Positions 30,951 to 39,824 of a stretch of DNA of 64,000 nt are shown here, in pieces. Origin of the DNA: Opitutales bacterium (GTDB lineage: Bacteria; Verrucomicrobiota; Verrucomicrobiia; Opitutales; Coraliomargaritaceae). The stretch is taken from NCBI GenBank assembly GCA_018607135.1, contig JABBCA010000018.1:1-64000 (forward strand), read 5' to 3'. Within the stretch, counting starts at the first letter, position 1. Each line of letters begins with the position of its first letter. Below the pieces are notes generated by a model that searched no databases, was not told where the DNA came from, and saw only the letters and a program-made list of their open reading frames with translations. The position numbers were made by a program, and so were the translations under genes.

Positions 30951-32369
30951 CTACTCGGTGGTTTTAGCGGCTTGCAGGTCCAGCGCTGCAATCTCTTCTC
31001 TGGTAAGTTGCAAATAGAGATCGGAGGCTTCGACCACATATTCGTAGCTGCGCTTGATGGAATATTTGTAGACCTCTGTCATGGTGGTGTTGATTTTAGT
31101 GAGGTCTTTACTTGCTTGATCTAGCTGTGCTTGAAGTTGCTGGATGACGGCTTCGTCTTTTTCAGATTCGAGGGCTTGTCTCAATTGAACGAGTTGAGCG
31201 CGTAGATACTCCATGAGTTGAGCGTCATTTTGAAAGGCTAGATTTGCATCGACGTCGTTGATGCTGAGGAGTTCTACAAATCCATTTTCGGGGACAAGGT
31301 AGTTCGGATCCTTTTCCTTTTGTTGGTTGATCTCGTCTTCTGTGAGCTTGATGTAGAGTCGCGCCTTGGTGACGATTTGTTTGTAGTTGCGATCAAGTGA
31401 ATACTTGTAGGCATCAATCATCTTAATTGAATTGGCGTTGATGGTCTCATTGAGTTTTGCGAGCGCCTCCCTGAGTTCGGCTTCTTTGGCCGTATCTTTT
31501 TCGGTCAAGATCGCGCGTGTTAAACGTTTCGCTTCTTCGCGAGCATTCTCCATCGCGTTCACATTTCGTTCAAATTCGAGGTTGGCTTCGATGCTCTCAA
31601 GCGCACCAATCAAGACATAGTCGTTGGGCACACTGGGGGTGTTATTTAGCTTCGGTAGCGGTGCTTGTGAATAAATATCGAGCACTGAATTTTGTGTCTT
31701 AGAAGGGCGTTTAAAGGTGTAGCCATAACTATCGAAGAGTTTGGCATTACTGACTTCAAAGAGCGCTCGTATCTGTTCGAAGCTGGCTTTGAGCTTGGCT
31801 TTTTCAGCTTCATCGTCGACTCGTGGTAAGGTTTGCTGGATTTGTTCCGCTCGTTGACCGAGCTGCGCGATCAGGCTTCGATCACGTTGAAATTGTTTGA
31901 TTTCTTCTGAAGTTTTCAGCTCACCAGTGAGCGCGAATTCGCCTGCATCTTCCATTTGCACTAGAACGTTTGCACGTTGCGCTAGAAATAAGTATTCTAA
32001 AGGACTGTCGAGATTGATGCCGTAGGTGGTGATCAGGGTGATGTTTTGACTTTGATAGTCGGTGTCCACGCGCTCGAGCTCCTCTTGCAGTGAGCGTAAG
32101 GTGTCTGCATCGCTTGTTGCGTCTATTTGAGAGCGGAGTTCAGTTTTTTTTGCCTTCAGTTCATAGGCATCATTGATGCGTTGTGTGAGTATCTCGATTT
32201 GGTCGACGTCGTTCAAGGACATCACTAATGAGGGTAGATACTTCGAAGTCTCAGTCGGCTTCGTCGTCGTTGCTGAAGAATCGTGAGTAAACGTTCGCTC
32301 ATTCGTAGAGCTTGCGCTCAGAGGTAGTGCGAGGGTCAAAAGGAGTCCGTAAATCAAAGGAAATTTCAT
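30951..32369 (-). CDS. Secreted coiled-coil protein with four internal repeats
   Basis: A 472-residue protein with a signal peptide (PLIYGLLLTLALPLSA). The mature part has about four repeats of 100-110 residues. Each has a heptad-rich stretch (L...E.D.A....L...L..L...L..IN) followed by a Tyr-rich ending such as AYKYSLDRNYKQIVTKARLY or VYKYSIKRSYEYVVEASDLY and LxLTxEEI. The layout predicts a long alpha-helical periplasmic rod or filament. No enzyme motif and no family recognised. It stands alone, divergent from the rhomboid gene. Confidence 0.8.
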   Translation of the reverse strand: MKFPLIYGLLLTLALPLSASSTNERTFTHDSSATTTKPTETSKYLPSLVMSLNDVDQIEILTQRINDAYELKAKKTELRSQIDATSDADTLRSLQEELERVDTDYQSQNITLITTYGINLDSPLEYLFLAQRANVLVQMEDAGEFALTGELKTSEEIKQFQRDRSLIAQLGQRAEQIQQTLPRVDDEAEKAKLKASFEQIRALFEVSNAKLFDSYGYTFKRPSKTQNSVLDIYSQAPLPKLNNTPSVPNDYVLIGALESIEANLEFERNVNAMENAREEAKRLTRAILTEKDTAKEAELREALAKLNETINANSIKMIDAYKYSLDRNYKQIVTKARLYIKLTEDEINQQKEKDPNYLVPENGFVELLSINDVDANLAFQNDAQLMEYLRAQLVQLRQALESEKDEAVIQQLQAQLDQASKDLTKINTTMTEVYKYSIKRSYEYVVEASDLYLQLTREEIAALDLQAAKTTE

Positions 32370-32641
32370 GCCGATGGTTCATGGCAGGTTGGTCGAGATA
32401 ATCAAGTTTTGTGCAAGAATCTGTTTAATTTCTATCGGTTCCTATTCTTGAATTGATGGCATATCGTTGCAAAGAAGAGGCGATATGTGGTTGCTTCTCT
32501 ACAGAATCTATCCTGTTCTCAAAATTATCCTTCGAGCCGTTCGAGGGTTCATTCATCGCTCTTTGGAGCCTTCATTCTAACTTCTAGTTTATAACGACTC
32601 ACTTCATCTCATCCGTTGCTTGTGGCGGTGTAGTTTAATCC

Positions 32642-34036
32642 ATGCCTGATTGTCCGAAATGCCGCGCTGCTTTAGCTCGTCGAAGAAATGACTTCGGTGT
32701 TTATTGGCATTGCAACGATTGCGATGGCTCTGCGGTGACGATGTCGTTGCTGCGTAAGATGATTCCGACGGAGGCAATGAACGGCTTGTGGCAGAGGGCG
32801 CGAGCGGGCTCGTATCCGCGCAAGCATCGTTGCCCAGGGTGTAAGCGTAAGATGGAGGAGATCTCGGTGGAGGCCGAGGGGCTTGAGCGGGCGATTGATG
32901 TCTGCACCTCTTGCCAATTTGTCTGGCTCGACGAGGGGGAGTGGGCGGATCTAGCCTTTTTTGCGGTCGACCAAGCCACGCCAGAAGCAATGCGCGAGGC
33001 GGTGCGCAAGCGTATCGCTCAGAAGCGCAAAGATCGCAATGCGCCGCCGATTAGCGAAGTGGTGGCGCCACCATTACCGACCGCGCAGTCCATTTCGAAA
33101 GCTGAGCCCGTTCGATCGATTGCGACGATGAAGGTTGAAAGCAGACGCACAGAACCTGCAAAACGAGTAGAGCAAGCGGCACCGCCTCTGCTGCGTCGTA
33201 AGTCAGTCGAAAGGCAAAGGCTTACACGAAGGGATTCTGGTCCTGTGGGACGACGCGAACAACGCGATCGCTTGGAAGCTAGGCAACGCCGCAAAGAATA
33301 TGACATTCCAAAGCGCAAAAGCGGTTGGGGAGAGGGCCCGAATGCGTTTTGGCAGTGGATACCCGCGCTCTTGGGAATGCCGATTGAGGATGCGCAACCG
33401 CGTGGCCCGCGACAGCATGATGACAAGCCGTGGTTTACATGGATTCTAGCGGGTGGAATCGTTTTGATCAGTTTATTGGCGATGCTTGACCTGCGGTCTG
33501 TGATCGATGCCTATGGGCTGGTGCCTGCGGAGTTTGGACGCAAAGGAGGGCTGACCTGGTTGACGGCTTTTTTCTTACATGCGGGCCTGCTGCATTTGGT
33601 GGGCAACGTGTATTTCCTCATCGTGTTTGGTGATAATGTGGAAAAGTGTCTCGGGACTTTAGAGTTTTTTCTCCTGTTGTGCTTAGCTACCTTGAGTGGG
33701 CATTTTTTCCATATTGTATTCGACCCGAATTCAACCATTCCCTGTGTGGGGGCGAGTGGGGGTATTTCAGGAGTGATGGCGTTTTACGCGCTTCGTTTTC
33801 GTCAGAATCAGTTGGCTGTGATGTTCTGGTTTTTCTTCAAGACCTATTGGTTGCGCTTGAGCGCCTTGTGGATGTTTGGCATCTGGGTGGTTTTGCAGAT
33901 GGTCATTGCTGGGCAGCAGATCGCTGGAATTAGTAAAGTCTCAGGCGCGGCGCACCTTGGAGGAGCACTTGCGGGTTGCTTTGTTTGGTTCGTTTGGCGG
34001 ATTAACCACGGGCAGCGTTATGTTCGGGATGCTTGA
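32642..34036 (+). CDS. Zinc-ribbon/rhomboid intramembrane serine protease fusion
   Basis: A 464-residue fusion. Residues 1-105 carry two TFIIB-type zinc ribbons (CPKCRAALARR...CNDCDG and CPGCKRKMEE...CTSCQFVWLDEGE). A basic, Arg/Gln-rich linker (about 130-240) follows. The C-terminal rhomboid (about 265-460) has the serine in GASGGISGVMAF, the catalytic His in AAHLGGALAG and the HAGLLHLVGNVYFL motif. It should cleave single-span proteins in the membrane, and the ribbons suggest binding of nucleic acid or a partner on the cytoplasmic side. The start MPDCPKC is unambiguous. Confidence 0.9.
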   Translation: MPDCPKCRAALARRRNDFGVYWHCNDCDGSAVTMSLLRKMIPTEAMNGLWQRARAGSYPRKHRCPGCKRKMEEISVEAEGLERAIDVCTSCQFVWLDEGEWADLAFFAVDQATPEAMREAVRKRIAQKRKDRNAPPISEVVAPPLPTAQSISKAEPVRSIATMKVESRRTEPAKRVEQAAPPLLRRKSVERQRLTRRDSGPVGRREQRDRLEARQRRKEYDIPKRKSGWGEGPNAFWQWIPALLGMPIEDAQPRGPRQHDDKPWFTWILAGGIVLISLLAMLDLRSVIDAYGLVPAEFGRKGGLTWLTAFFLHAGLLHLVGNVYFLIVFGDNVEKCLGTLEFFLLLCLATLSGHFFHIVFDPNSTIPCVGASGGISGVMAFYALRFRQNQLAVMFWFFFKTYWLRLSALWMFGIWVVLQMVIAGQQIAGISKVSGAAHLGGALAGCFVWFVWRINHGQRYVRDA

Positions 34037-34040
34037 AGGG

Positions 34041-34075
34041 GGATGCTGGATGCTGGATGGGGGATGAGTGATGGG
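34041..34075. repeat. Heptamer microsatellite GGATGCT after the rhomboid gene
   Basis: Five 7-bp units that drift from GGATGCT to GGATGGG, GGATGAG and TGATGGG, between the rhomboid stop and the RimK-like gene. Confidence 0.75.
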
Positions 34076-34200
34076 GGGGCTCCGAATTAGAGTGACTTTT
34101 TGCGAAAGCCTATCATACAGCGTTTCACCATTTTGGGCGGTTTTCGTGTGCGTATCGGTTAGTGCGCTGCGTTCTATTGCTCGTCCCTTTGGTGCATCCA

Positions 34201-35658
34201 ATGTATAAGACTATTGTTGTTACTGATCAGGCGAAGACACCTTCGTTGGATCTCAACGTGATTACTTTTGATCAATACCTTTCGGACTACCCTAAGCTAG
34301 GGGAACCGCGCACGCGTATTATCAATCTATGTGATACGGAGTATTATTTGAGCCGTGGATATTATTGCTCGCTGTTGGCGGAATCGCGTCAGCATCGGGT
34401 ATTGCCTAGTGTGAATACGATCAATGACCTGCGCTATCAAGATGATGCGGATGAGCGTTTGCAACCGCTCCGTCCGTTGTTGCCAAAAATTGTAGGTAAT
34501 TTGGATGAGCCAGTGGTGTTGACGATATACTTTGGTTGGGTGCCTGAAGAGGAGTGGAAGAAAGTGGCGCGGGCAATTTTTGAGCGCTACCCATCACCCA
34601 TTTTATGCGCGACACTCTCACGCGGTGAGAATGGAGTAGAGCTTCAAGTCGAGCGTGGCAATTTGTCTGCCATGAGCTCGGTAGAGCAGGCTGCATTTTA
34701 TGAGCGGTTACGTGTCTTTACCAAGCAGGTTTGGCGTAGCCCAAGCCGCCGCCAGCATCGTTGGGATATGGCGATTTTGTATAATCCTGAGGAGACAAAT
34801 GGGCCGAGCGATGCGGAGGCCATCAAGCGATTCGTCAAGGCTGCATCCAAGGTAGGGATCGAAGCGGAAGTGTTACGCTCAGATGAGCTGAAGTATGTTT
34901 CCAAATACGATGCTTTGTTTATACGCGAAACCACGAGTATCGATCATCCGACTTATCGACTGTCACGCAAAGCGGAAATGGAAGGCCTAGTGGTCATAGA
35001 TGATGCGACTTCGATCATGCGATGCTGTAATAAGATTTTTTTGCACGATGCCTTTAGTTATAATGAAGTGCAGGCGCCCGGAACTCTAGTCGTTGCGAGT
35101 AATAAAGCGCAGGAGCTAGATCGTATCGAAGCAAAGTTTAACTATCCGGTCGTGCTGAAAATGCCCGAGAGTTCATTTTCTATTGGTGTTTATAAGGTAG
35201 CGAATCGTGAGGAACTTAAGGACAAGCTAGGTATCATGCTCAAAGAGTCAGCCTTGGCGTTGGTGCAGGAGTATCTCTATACCGATTATGATTGGCGTAT
35301 TGGTGTGCTCAATGGTCGTGCGATCTATGCGTGTAAGTATTTCATGGCAAGCGATCACTGGCAGATTTATAACCATGCTTCGAATGAGGTCTCGGACGTG
35401 TCTGGAGACTCAGAGACCCTGCCTACGTTTGAGGCGCCTCGTGCGGTAATCGATGCTGCGCTGAAGGCCAGTGCTATCATTGGTAACGGCTTATACGGTG
35501 TGGACTTGAAGCAAAAAGGGGATCAAGTCTATGTGATCGAGGTCAATGACAATCCGAGTATCGATTCTACGATTGAGGATGCCTATCTTGGTGATGAGCT
35601 GTATTTGATGATTATGCAGGAATTTGTGAATCGCCTTGAGCAGCGTGGTCGTGACTAG
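34201..35658 (+). CDS. RimK-like ATP-grasp ligase with RLAN-type N-terminal domain
   Basis: A 485-residue ATP-grasp enzyme. The N-terminal ~190 residues (TIVVTDQAKTPSLDLNVITF, NLCDTEYYLSRGYYCSLLAE) form the extra domain of the so-called RLAN subfamily. The C-terminal RimK-like part has VVLKMPESSFSIGVYKV, the substrate/ATP strand VQEYLYTDYDWRIGVLNGR, and the metal-binding YVIEVNDNPSIDS. It should form an amide bond between a carboxylate and an amine, perhaps an amino acid added to a peptide; the substrate is unknown. The track start is 13 codons too early; MYKTIVVTD at 34201 is chosen. A GNAT-C39 fusion follows at once. Confidence 0.88.
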   Translation: MYKTIVVTDQAKTPSLDLNVITFDQYLSDYPKLGEPRTRIINLCDTEYYLSRGYYCSLLAESRQHRVLPSVNTINDLRYQDDADERLQPLRPLLPKIVGNLDEPVVLTIYFGWVPEEEWKKVARAIFERYPSPILCATLSRGENGVELQVERGNLSAMSSVEQAAFYERLRVFTKQVWRSPSRRQHRWDMAILYNPEETNGPSDAEAIKRFVKAASKVGIEAEVLRSDELKYVSKYDALFIRETTSIDHPTYRLSRKAEMEGLVVIDDATSIMRCCNKIFLHDAFSYNEVQAPGTLVVASNKAQELDRIEAKFNYPVVLKMPESSFSIGVYKVANREELKDKLGIMLKESALALVQEYLYTDYDWRIGVLNGRAIYACKYFMASDHWQIYNHASNEVSDVSGDSETLPTFEAPRAVIDAALKASAIIGNGLYGVDLKQKGDQVYVIEVNDNPSIDSTIEDAYLGDELYLMIMQEFVNRLEQRGRD

Positions 35659-35668
35659 TGTGTTTGGA

Positions 35669-36781
35669 ATGATGACTCTACTGAACCACAAGCTACGCGA
35701 AGTGCGCGCGGAGGATTTGGAGCCTTTGCTGTTGCTCGAATCGGTGTGCTTTGAAAGTGACCGTTTGAGTCGGCGCTCTTTTGTGCGATGGATAAAGGGC
35801 GAGAATCGAGTCTTCTTGGTGCTCGAATGTGAGGGGCAGCTGATGGGGTATGGCTTAGTGCTGCTGCATAAAGGCACACGGCTTGCGCGCTTGTATTCGA
35901 TTGCGCTCGATCCGAAAACAAGGGGGCAGGGGCTCGGTCAAAAACTAATACAGGCACTTGAGGCGGCTGCAGTGGAAGAAGACCGATTGTTCATGCGCTT
36001 GGAAGTTTCAAAGCCCAATCGTGCGGCGATTCAGTTGTATGAGCGTATGGGCTATAGTGTGTTTGGAGAGCTTCCCGATTATTATGATGACCACACCGAT
36101 GCCTTGCGTATGCAAAAACGGATTCGTTTTCCAGAGCGAGTGCGAGCGGAAGCTCAAGTGCCCTGGTATCGGCAGACGACAACATTTACTTGTGGGCCCG
36201 CATCGTTGATGATGGCGATGGCAGGACTACAGCCGACGCTGGAGCTGGACCAAAATCTAGAGCTCGATCTCTGGCGTGAAGCGACTACCATCTTCATGAC
36301 CTCTGGGCATGGTGGTTGCCATCCATTGGGCTTGGCATTGGCAGCCAATCAGCGCGGGTTTCAGGTAGAAGTTTCACTGAGTCGCACCACGACGCCGTTT
36401 TTAGAAGGGGTGCGTGCTGCGCATAAAAAAAATATTTTGGCGGTGGTGCATCATCAGTTTTTAGAGCGCACACGTGCTGAGGTGATTCCGATTCACCAAG
36501 GCTCGGTGACTGTGGCTAAAGTGGACCGTTGGTTGGAAGAAGGCTACGCCGTGCTGGTGATGATTAGCAGCTACCGAATGAATGGTGATAAAGCACCCCA
36601 TTGGGTGGTGGTCACTGCAAGTGATGAGCTTTGTTTTTATTTGCATGATCCAGACGCGGAAAAGGTGACGAACAGTGAGCTGGACTGTCAGCACATCCCA
36701 GTTGCGAAAGTCGATTTTGCGAAGATGACGAACTATGGCAGCAGCCGTTACAGCGCAGCGCTGTTGCTAAAGGCGCGATGA
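35669..36781 (+). CDS. GNAT acetyltransferase fused to a C39-like peptidase
   Basis: A fusion of about 370 residues. The N-terminal GNAT domain (about 10-145) has the acetyl-CoA loop PKTRGQGLGQKLI. The C-terminal papain-like C39 domain has the catalytic Cys in TTFTCGPASLMMAM, His in KAPHWVVVTA and Asp in YLHDPDAE. The track start is a TTG inside the ligase gene; the first ATG, at 35669, is 10 bp after the ligase stop, so translation is probably coupled. Fusion and ligase neighbour suggest a modifying and processing pair for a peptide or peptide-like metabolite. Confidence 0.88.
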   Translation: MMTLLNHKLREVRAEDLEPLLLLESVCFESDRLSRRSFVRWIKGENRVFLVLECEGQLMGYGLVLLHKGTRLARLYSIALDPKTRGQGLGQKLIQALEAAAVEEDRLFMRLEVSKPNRAAIQLYERMGYSVFGELPDYYDDHTDALRMQKRIRFPERVRAEAQVPWYRQTTTFTCGPASLMMAMAGLQPTLELDQNLELDLWREATTIFMTSGHGGCHPLGLALAANQRGFQVEVSLSRTTTPFLEGVRAAHKKNILAVVHHQFLERTRAEVIPIHQGSVTVAKVDRWLEEGYAVLVMISSYRMNGDKAPHWVVVTASDELCFYLHDPDAEKVTNSELDCQHIPVAKVDFAKMTNYGSSRYSAALLLKAR

Positions 36782-36932
36782 ATTCAGTTGAGAACGAGCG
36801 CGCGGAGGTGGAAGCCGTTCGTATTCAATTCTGAATGCTCTCCTGACTACTATAAGAATTATAGAAAACGACGGTGAATTGACCAATCGAATGGGCCCAA
36901 AGCGCACGCTATCGGTTACAGAGCTTAGGGGT

Positions 36933-36967
36933 GTAGCCGCTCTGAGGCGACGCCGACAACCCTCATC
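36933..36967. repeat. Dispersed 35-bp intergenic repeat, copy 1
   Basis: Carries GAGGCGACGCCGA and ACCCTCATC at the same spacing as an inverted copy at 40170-40204; five or so mismatches. Confidence 0.75.
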
Positions 36968-37060
36968 GGTAGGGATTGGGGCATTTTTGAGAGACTCTCC
37001 TTGCGGAAAACTTTTGAACATGGTTTGTTTTGGACTGTCACATTGTATTATCTGTATATC

Positions 37061-37843
37061 ATGAAATTTAAGTTCCTCTTGTTGCCGTTAACACTTCTCG
37101 TGCTCGTCTTTTTATCAGGTTGCCACACGGTGCCTCAAACTGGGCGCTCTGCTTTGCACCTGGTGCCTAACGATCAGCTCGCGTCGATGTCGGCCGCGCA
37201 GTTTGGTCAACTCAAGCAAGAGACTCCGATTTCGCGCGATCCGACCTACAATGCGATGGTGCGCCGAGTGGGTGAGCGAATCGCCTATGTTGCGGCGCCA
37301 GATATGCCCAATGCACAATGGGAGTTCGTGGTCTTTGAGGACGATAGCCAGATCAACGCTTTTGCGATGCCAGGTGGCAAGGTCGCAGTCTATACGGGTA
37401 TTTTTAAAGTCGCCAAGACCGAAGACGATTTAGCGATTGTGATGGGGCACGAGGTTGCGCACGTCGCGGCGGGTCATGGTAATGAACGCGTTTCGCAGCA
37501 ATTGCTGGCTGCGGGTGGTGCACTTGCCCTTCAATTCGGGACCAGCGATATGGATAGCGGTGATCGGCAATTGCTGATGGCTGCTTATGGTGCGGGCACG
37601 ACCGTCGGCGTGATTCTTCCTTATAGTCGCTATCATGAAAGTGAAGCCGATGAGATCGGATTACTCTATGCTGCCAAAGCGGGCTATGACCCGCGGGCTG
37701 CAATCGGTTTCTGGGAACGTATGGCGCAACAAAGCCAAGGAGCGCCGCCCGAGTTTTTATCGACCCACCCAGCGGGCGCGACTCGTGCGCGCAAGCTCAA
37801 CGAAATCATGCCCAAGGCGATGGAAGCGTATCGGAATCGGTAG
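37061..37843 (+). CDS. M48-family metallopeptidase lipoprotein
   Basis: A zinc metallopeptidase of about 260 residues. A signal peptide with lipobox (LLPLTLLVLVFLSGC) sends it to the envelope as a lipoprotein. The active site is HEVAH in VMGHEVAHVAAGHG and the third ligand Glu in YHESEADEIGLLY. It resembles the LoiP/BepA type that degrades or chaperones outer-membrane proteins. The track start is 20 codons upstream; MKFKFLLL at 37061 gives the correct signal. A heptamer repeat follows its stop. Confidence 0.92.
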   Translation: MKFKFLLLPLTLLVLVFLSGCHTVPQTGRSALHLVPNDQLASMSAAQFGQLKQETPISRDPTYNAMVRRVGERIAYVAAPDMPNAQWEFVVFEDDSQINAFAMPGGKVAVYTGIFKVAKTEDDLAIVMGHEVAHVAAGHGNERVSQQLLAAGGALALQFGTSDMDSGDRQLLMAAYGAGTTVGVILPYSRYHESEADEIGLLYAAKAGYDPRAAIGFWERMAQQSQGAPPEFLSTHPAGATRARKLNEIMPKAMEAYRNR

Positions 37844-37853
37844 GGATGCTTAA

Positions 37854-37902
37854 ATGGCTGATGGCTGATGGCTGATGGCTGATTAATGATGGCTGATTAA
37901 TG
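37854..37902. repeat. Heptamer microsatellite ATGGCTG leading into a start codon
   Basis: Seven 7-bp units, ATGGCTG with two ATTAATG variants. The last unit contains the ATG of the frameshifted membrane gene. Because 7 is not a multiple of 3, successive units place ATG in all three frames. Confidence 0.9.
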
Positions 37903-38363
37903 ATGTTAAAGAAACGAAACCCAATCACGCTCTGGCTAGTGATGCTATTCACGGGTGGAATTTTTGGTATAATCTGGATCTATTTATTAGCACGGGATTC
38001 GAAGCTTTTGGCGGGAGAAGAGAGAATCAAAATAAAAAAGAATGTGCTTATCACGATTGGCCTATTCGTTGTCTATGCGGCCTTGTTTGCGTTGAATTTG
38101 CAACAATTCGAAAAGAATTTCGAAATCGCACAAGCGGGGGGCAACCAGAGATGTCTGGGCTTGTTTTCTTTATGAATTTTTTGATCGGTCTTGCTATGAT
38201 GGGGCACCTCATTTCAGTGCTTTTGCGAAGCGCAAATATTGCGCGATCTAAAGTGGATATTCCTAGCTCAATCAACCTTGGGGTATTCATGATGATATAT
38301 ATGATTAGTCTGCCTATATTGCAGAGTAAGTTTAATAAAATAGGCCAGAAGCAGTCGCCTTAA
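37900..38363 (+). pseudogene. Frameshifted small membrane protein (DUF4234-like)
   Basis: Two overlapping frames make one protein. The first (37900-38175) begins KRNPITLWLVMLFTGGIFGIIWIYLLARDSKLL, like DUF4234 proteins, and has a second span (VLITIGLFVVYAALFAL). It runs out of frame at a GGGGGG run near 38135-38140. The second frame (to 38363) continues with SGLVFFMNFLIGLAMMGHLI, more spans and a normal stop. Adding one G restores an uninterrupted membrane protein of about 150 residues. It is a broken gene, a sequencing slip or a phase-variable gene. Confidence 0.8.
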
Positions 38364-38450
38364 GTTGGAAGTTGATTGTTGGTGTGAGTTGCTTCTGATT
38401 CTTTTTATACACAATTTGCAACTTCACTATGATCCGCCACTCACATTCTT

Positions 38451-39824
38451 ATGATAGAACCACTCGAAGCTCTTAAAGACTATATTCGCTTTTCGTCTGT
38501 ATCTACTGATCCTGCTTATGCGGATAGTATGGTCGCAGCGCGTAACTATGCGCAGGGCTTGCTGGAAGGTTTGGGCTTTCAGGTCGAAGTCGTTGATACT
38601 GAGCTGCACCCGATTCTTTATGCAGAGCGATTTGGTGACCCAGCGTGGCCACATATTGTAATCTATGGCCACTATGATGTGCAACCAGCCGATCCATTTG
38701 AGTTATGGACTTCAGCACCCTTTGAGCCCGAGGTGCGTGAGGGGCGGATTTATGGTCGTGGCGCTGCCGATAACAAAGGTCCGACGATTGTGCACATGAC
38801 TGCGTTGTCACGTGTGCTTGCGGAGCATCCAGATTTACCCTTGAACATCACTTACGTCATCGAAGGTGAAGAAGAGATCGGCAGTGAGAGTATGCCTGCA
38901 TTTTTTGATCACTATGCAGAGCGTCTGGCAAAGGCAGATTTCATCTTGGTGTCAGATACCGGCAGTCCAAATACCGAGCAAATTGTGATCACCACTGCCT
39001 TGCGTGGCTTGGTGGATTTTGAAGTGAAACTTCGAGGAGCGAAGTCGGATTTACACTCGGGTATCCATGGAGGAGCGGTGTATAATCCTATACTGGCATT
39101 AACCGAGATTTGTGCGTCTTTGCACACACCAGATGGCCGCGTGAATGTGCCAGGCTTTTATGACGATGTGTTGCCTGTGCTTGAATGGGAACGTGAAGAG
39201 TTGGCGCGTTATCCCGAAACGGAAGAGAGTTACAAGCAGATGCTCGATGTGGAGGCATTTTATCCAGCCAATGGTTTGTCGCCCTTAGAAGCGGTGCGAT
39301 TTGGTCCTACATTGGAGTTTAACGGTATCGGAGGTGGCTACCAGGGGGTAGGGTCCAAAACCGTGATCCCCAGTGAGGCTTTTGTTAAAATTACCTGTCG
39401 ATTGGTGGCGAATCAAGACCCGGTAAAAATACAAAAGCAATTGTTTGAAACCATACGCGAGCGTTGCCCCGAGGGGATTCGTTTGACCTTTCGTGATGGC
39501 GGCATCGCACCCGCGTATCTAGCCATTCCCCCAGAACGTCCGAACACTCCCGTGGATCAGCCCGAGTCCTTGGCACGAGCCTTTAAGTCGGCAGACAAGG
39601 CGATTGAATCCTCTTTCGGAACGGCACCGATTTATTTGCGAGAAGGTGGCAGTATTCCTGTGATTGCAGATTTTAACAAGCGAGCAGGCTTGGAGGCGTT
39701 GATGATCGGTTTATTTACACCTGTGGATAATTTACACGCGCCTGATGAAAGTTTCGATTTAACATTAATGGACAAGGCGATCGTCGCATTTGAGCAGATT
39801 TTTAAAGATATCGCTGGTGTATAA
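38451..39824 (+). CDS. M20-family dipeptidase/aminoacylase
   Basis: A 457-residue M20 metallopeptidase. Zinc ligands lie in VIYGHYDVQPADP, in GRGAADNKGP, in the Glu pair of VIEGEEEIGSES, and in SDTGSP. The dimerisation domain begins with LRGAKSDLHSGIHGGAVYNP. This subgroup usually cleaves dipeptides or N-acylated amino acids in the cytoplasm; no signal peptide is present. It ends exactly where the VF530-type gene begins. Confidence 0.93.
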   Translation: MIEPLEALKDYIRFSSVSTDPAYADSMVAARNYAQGLLEGLGFQVEVVDTELHPILYAERFGDPAWPHIVIYGHYDVQPADPFELWTSAPFEPEVREGRIYGRGAADNKGPTIVHMTALSRVLAEHPDLPLNITYVIEGEEEIGSESMPAFFDHYAERLAKADFILVSDTGSPNTEQIVITTALRGLVDFEVKLRGAKSDLHSGIHGGAVYNPILALTEICASLHTPDGRVNVPGFYDDVLPVLEWEREELARYPETEESYKQMLDVEAFYPANGLSPLEAVRFGPTLEFNGIGGGYQGVGSKTVIPSEAFVKITCRLVANQDPVKIQKQLFETIRERCPEGIRLTFRDGGIAPAYLAIPPERPNTPVDQPESLARAFKSADKAIESSFGTAPIYLREGGSIPVIADFNKRAGLEALMIGLFTPVDNLHAPDESFDLTLMDKAIVAFEQIFKDIAGV

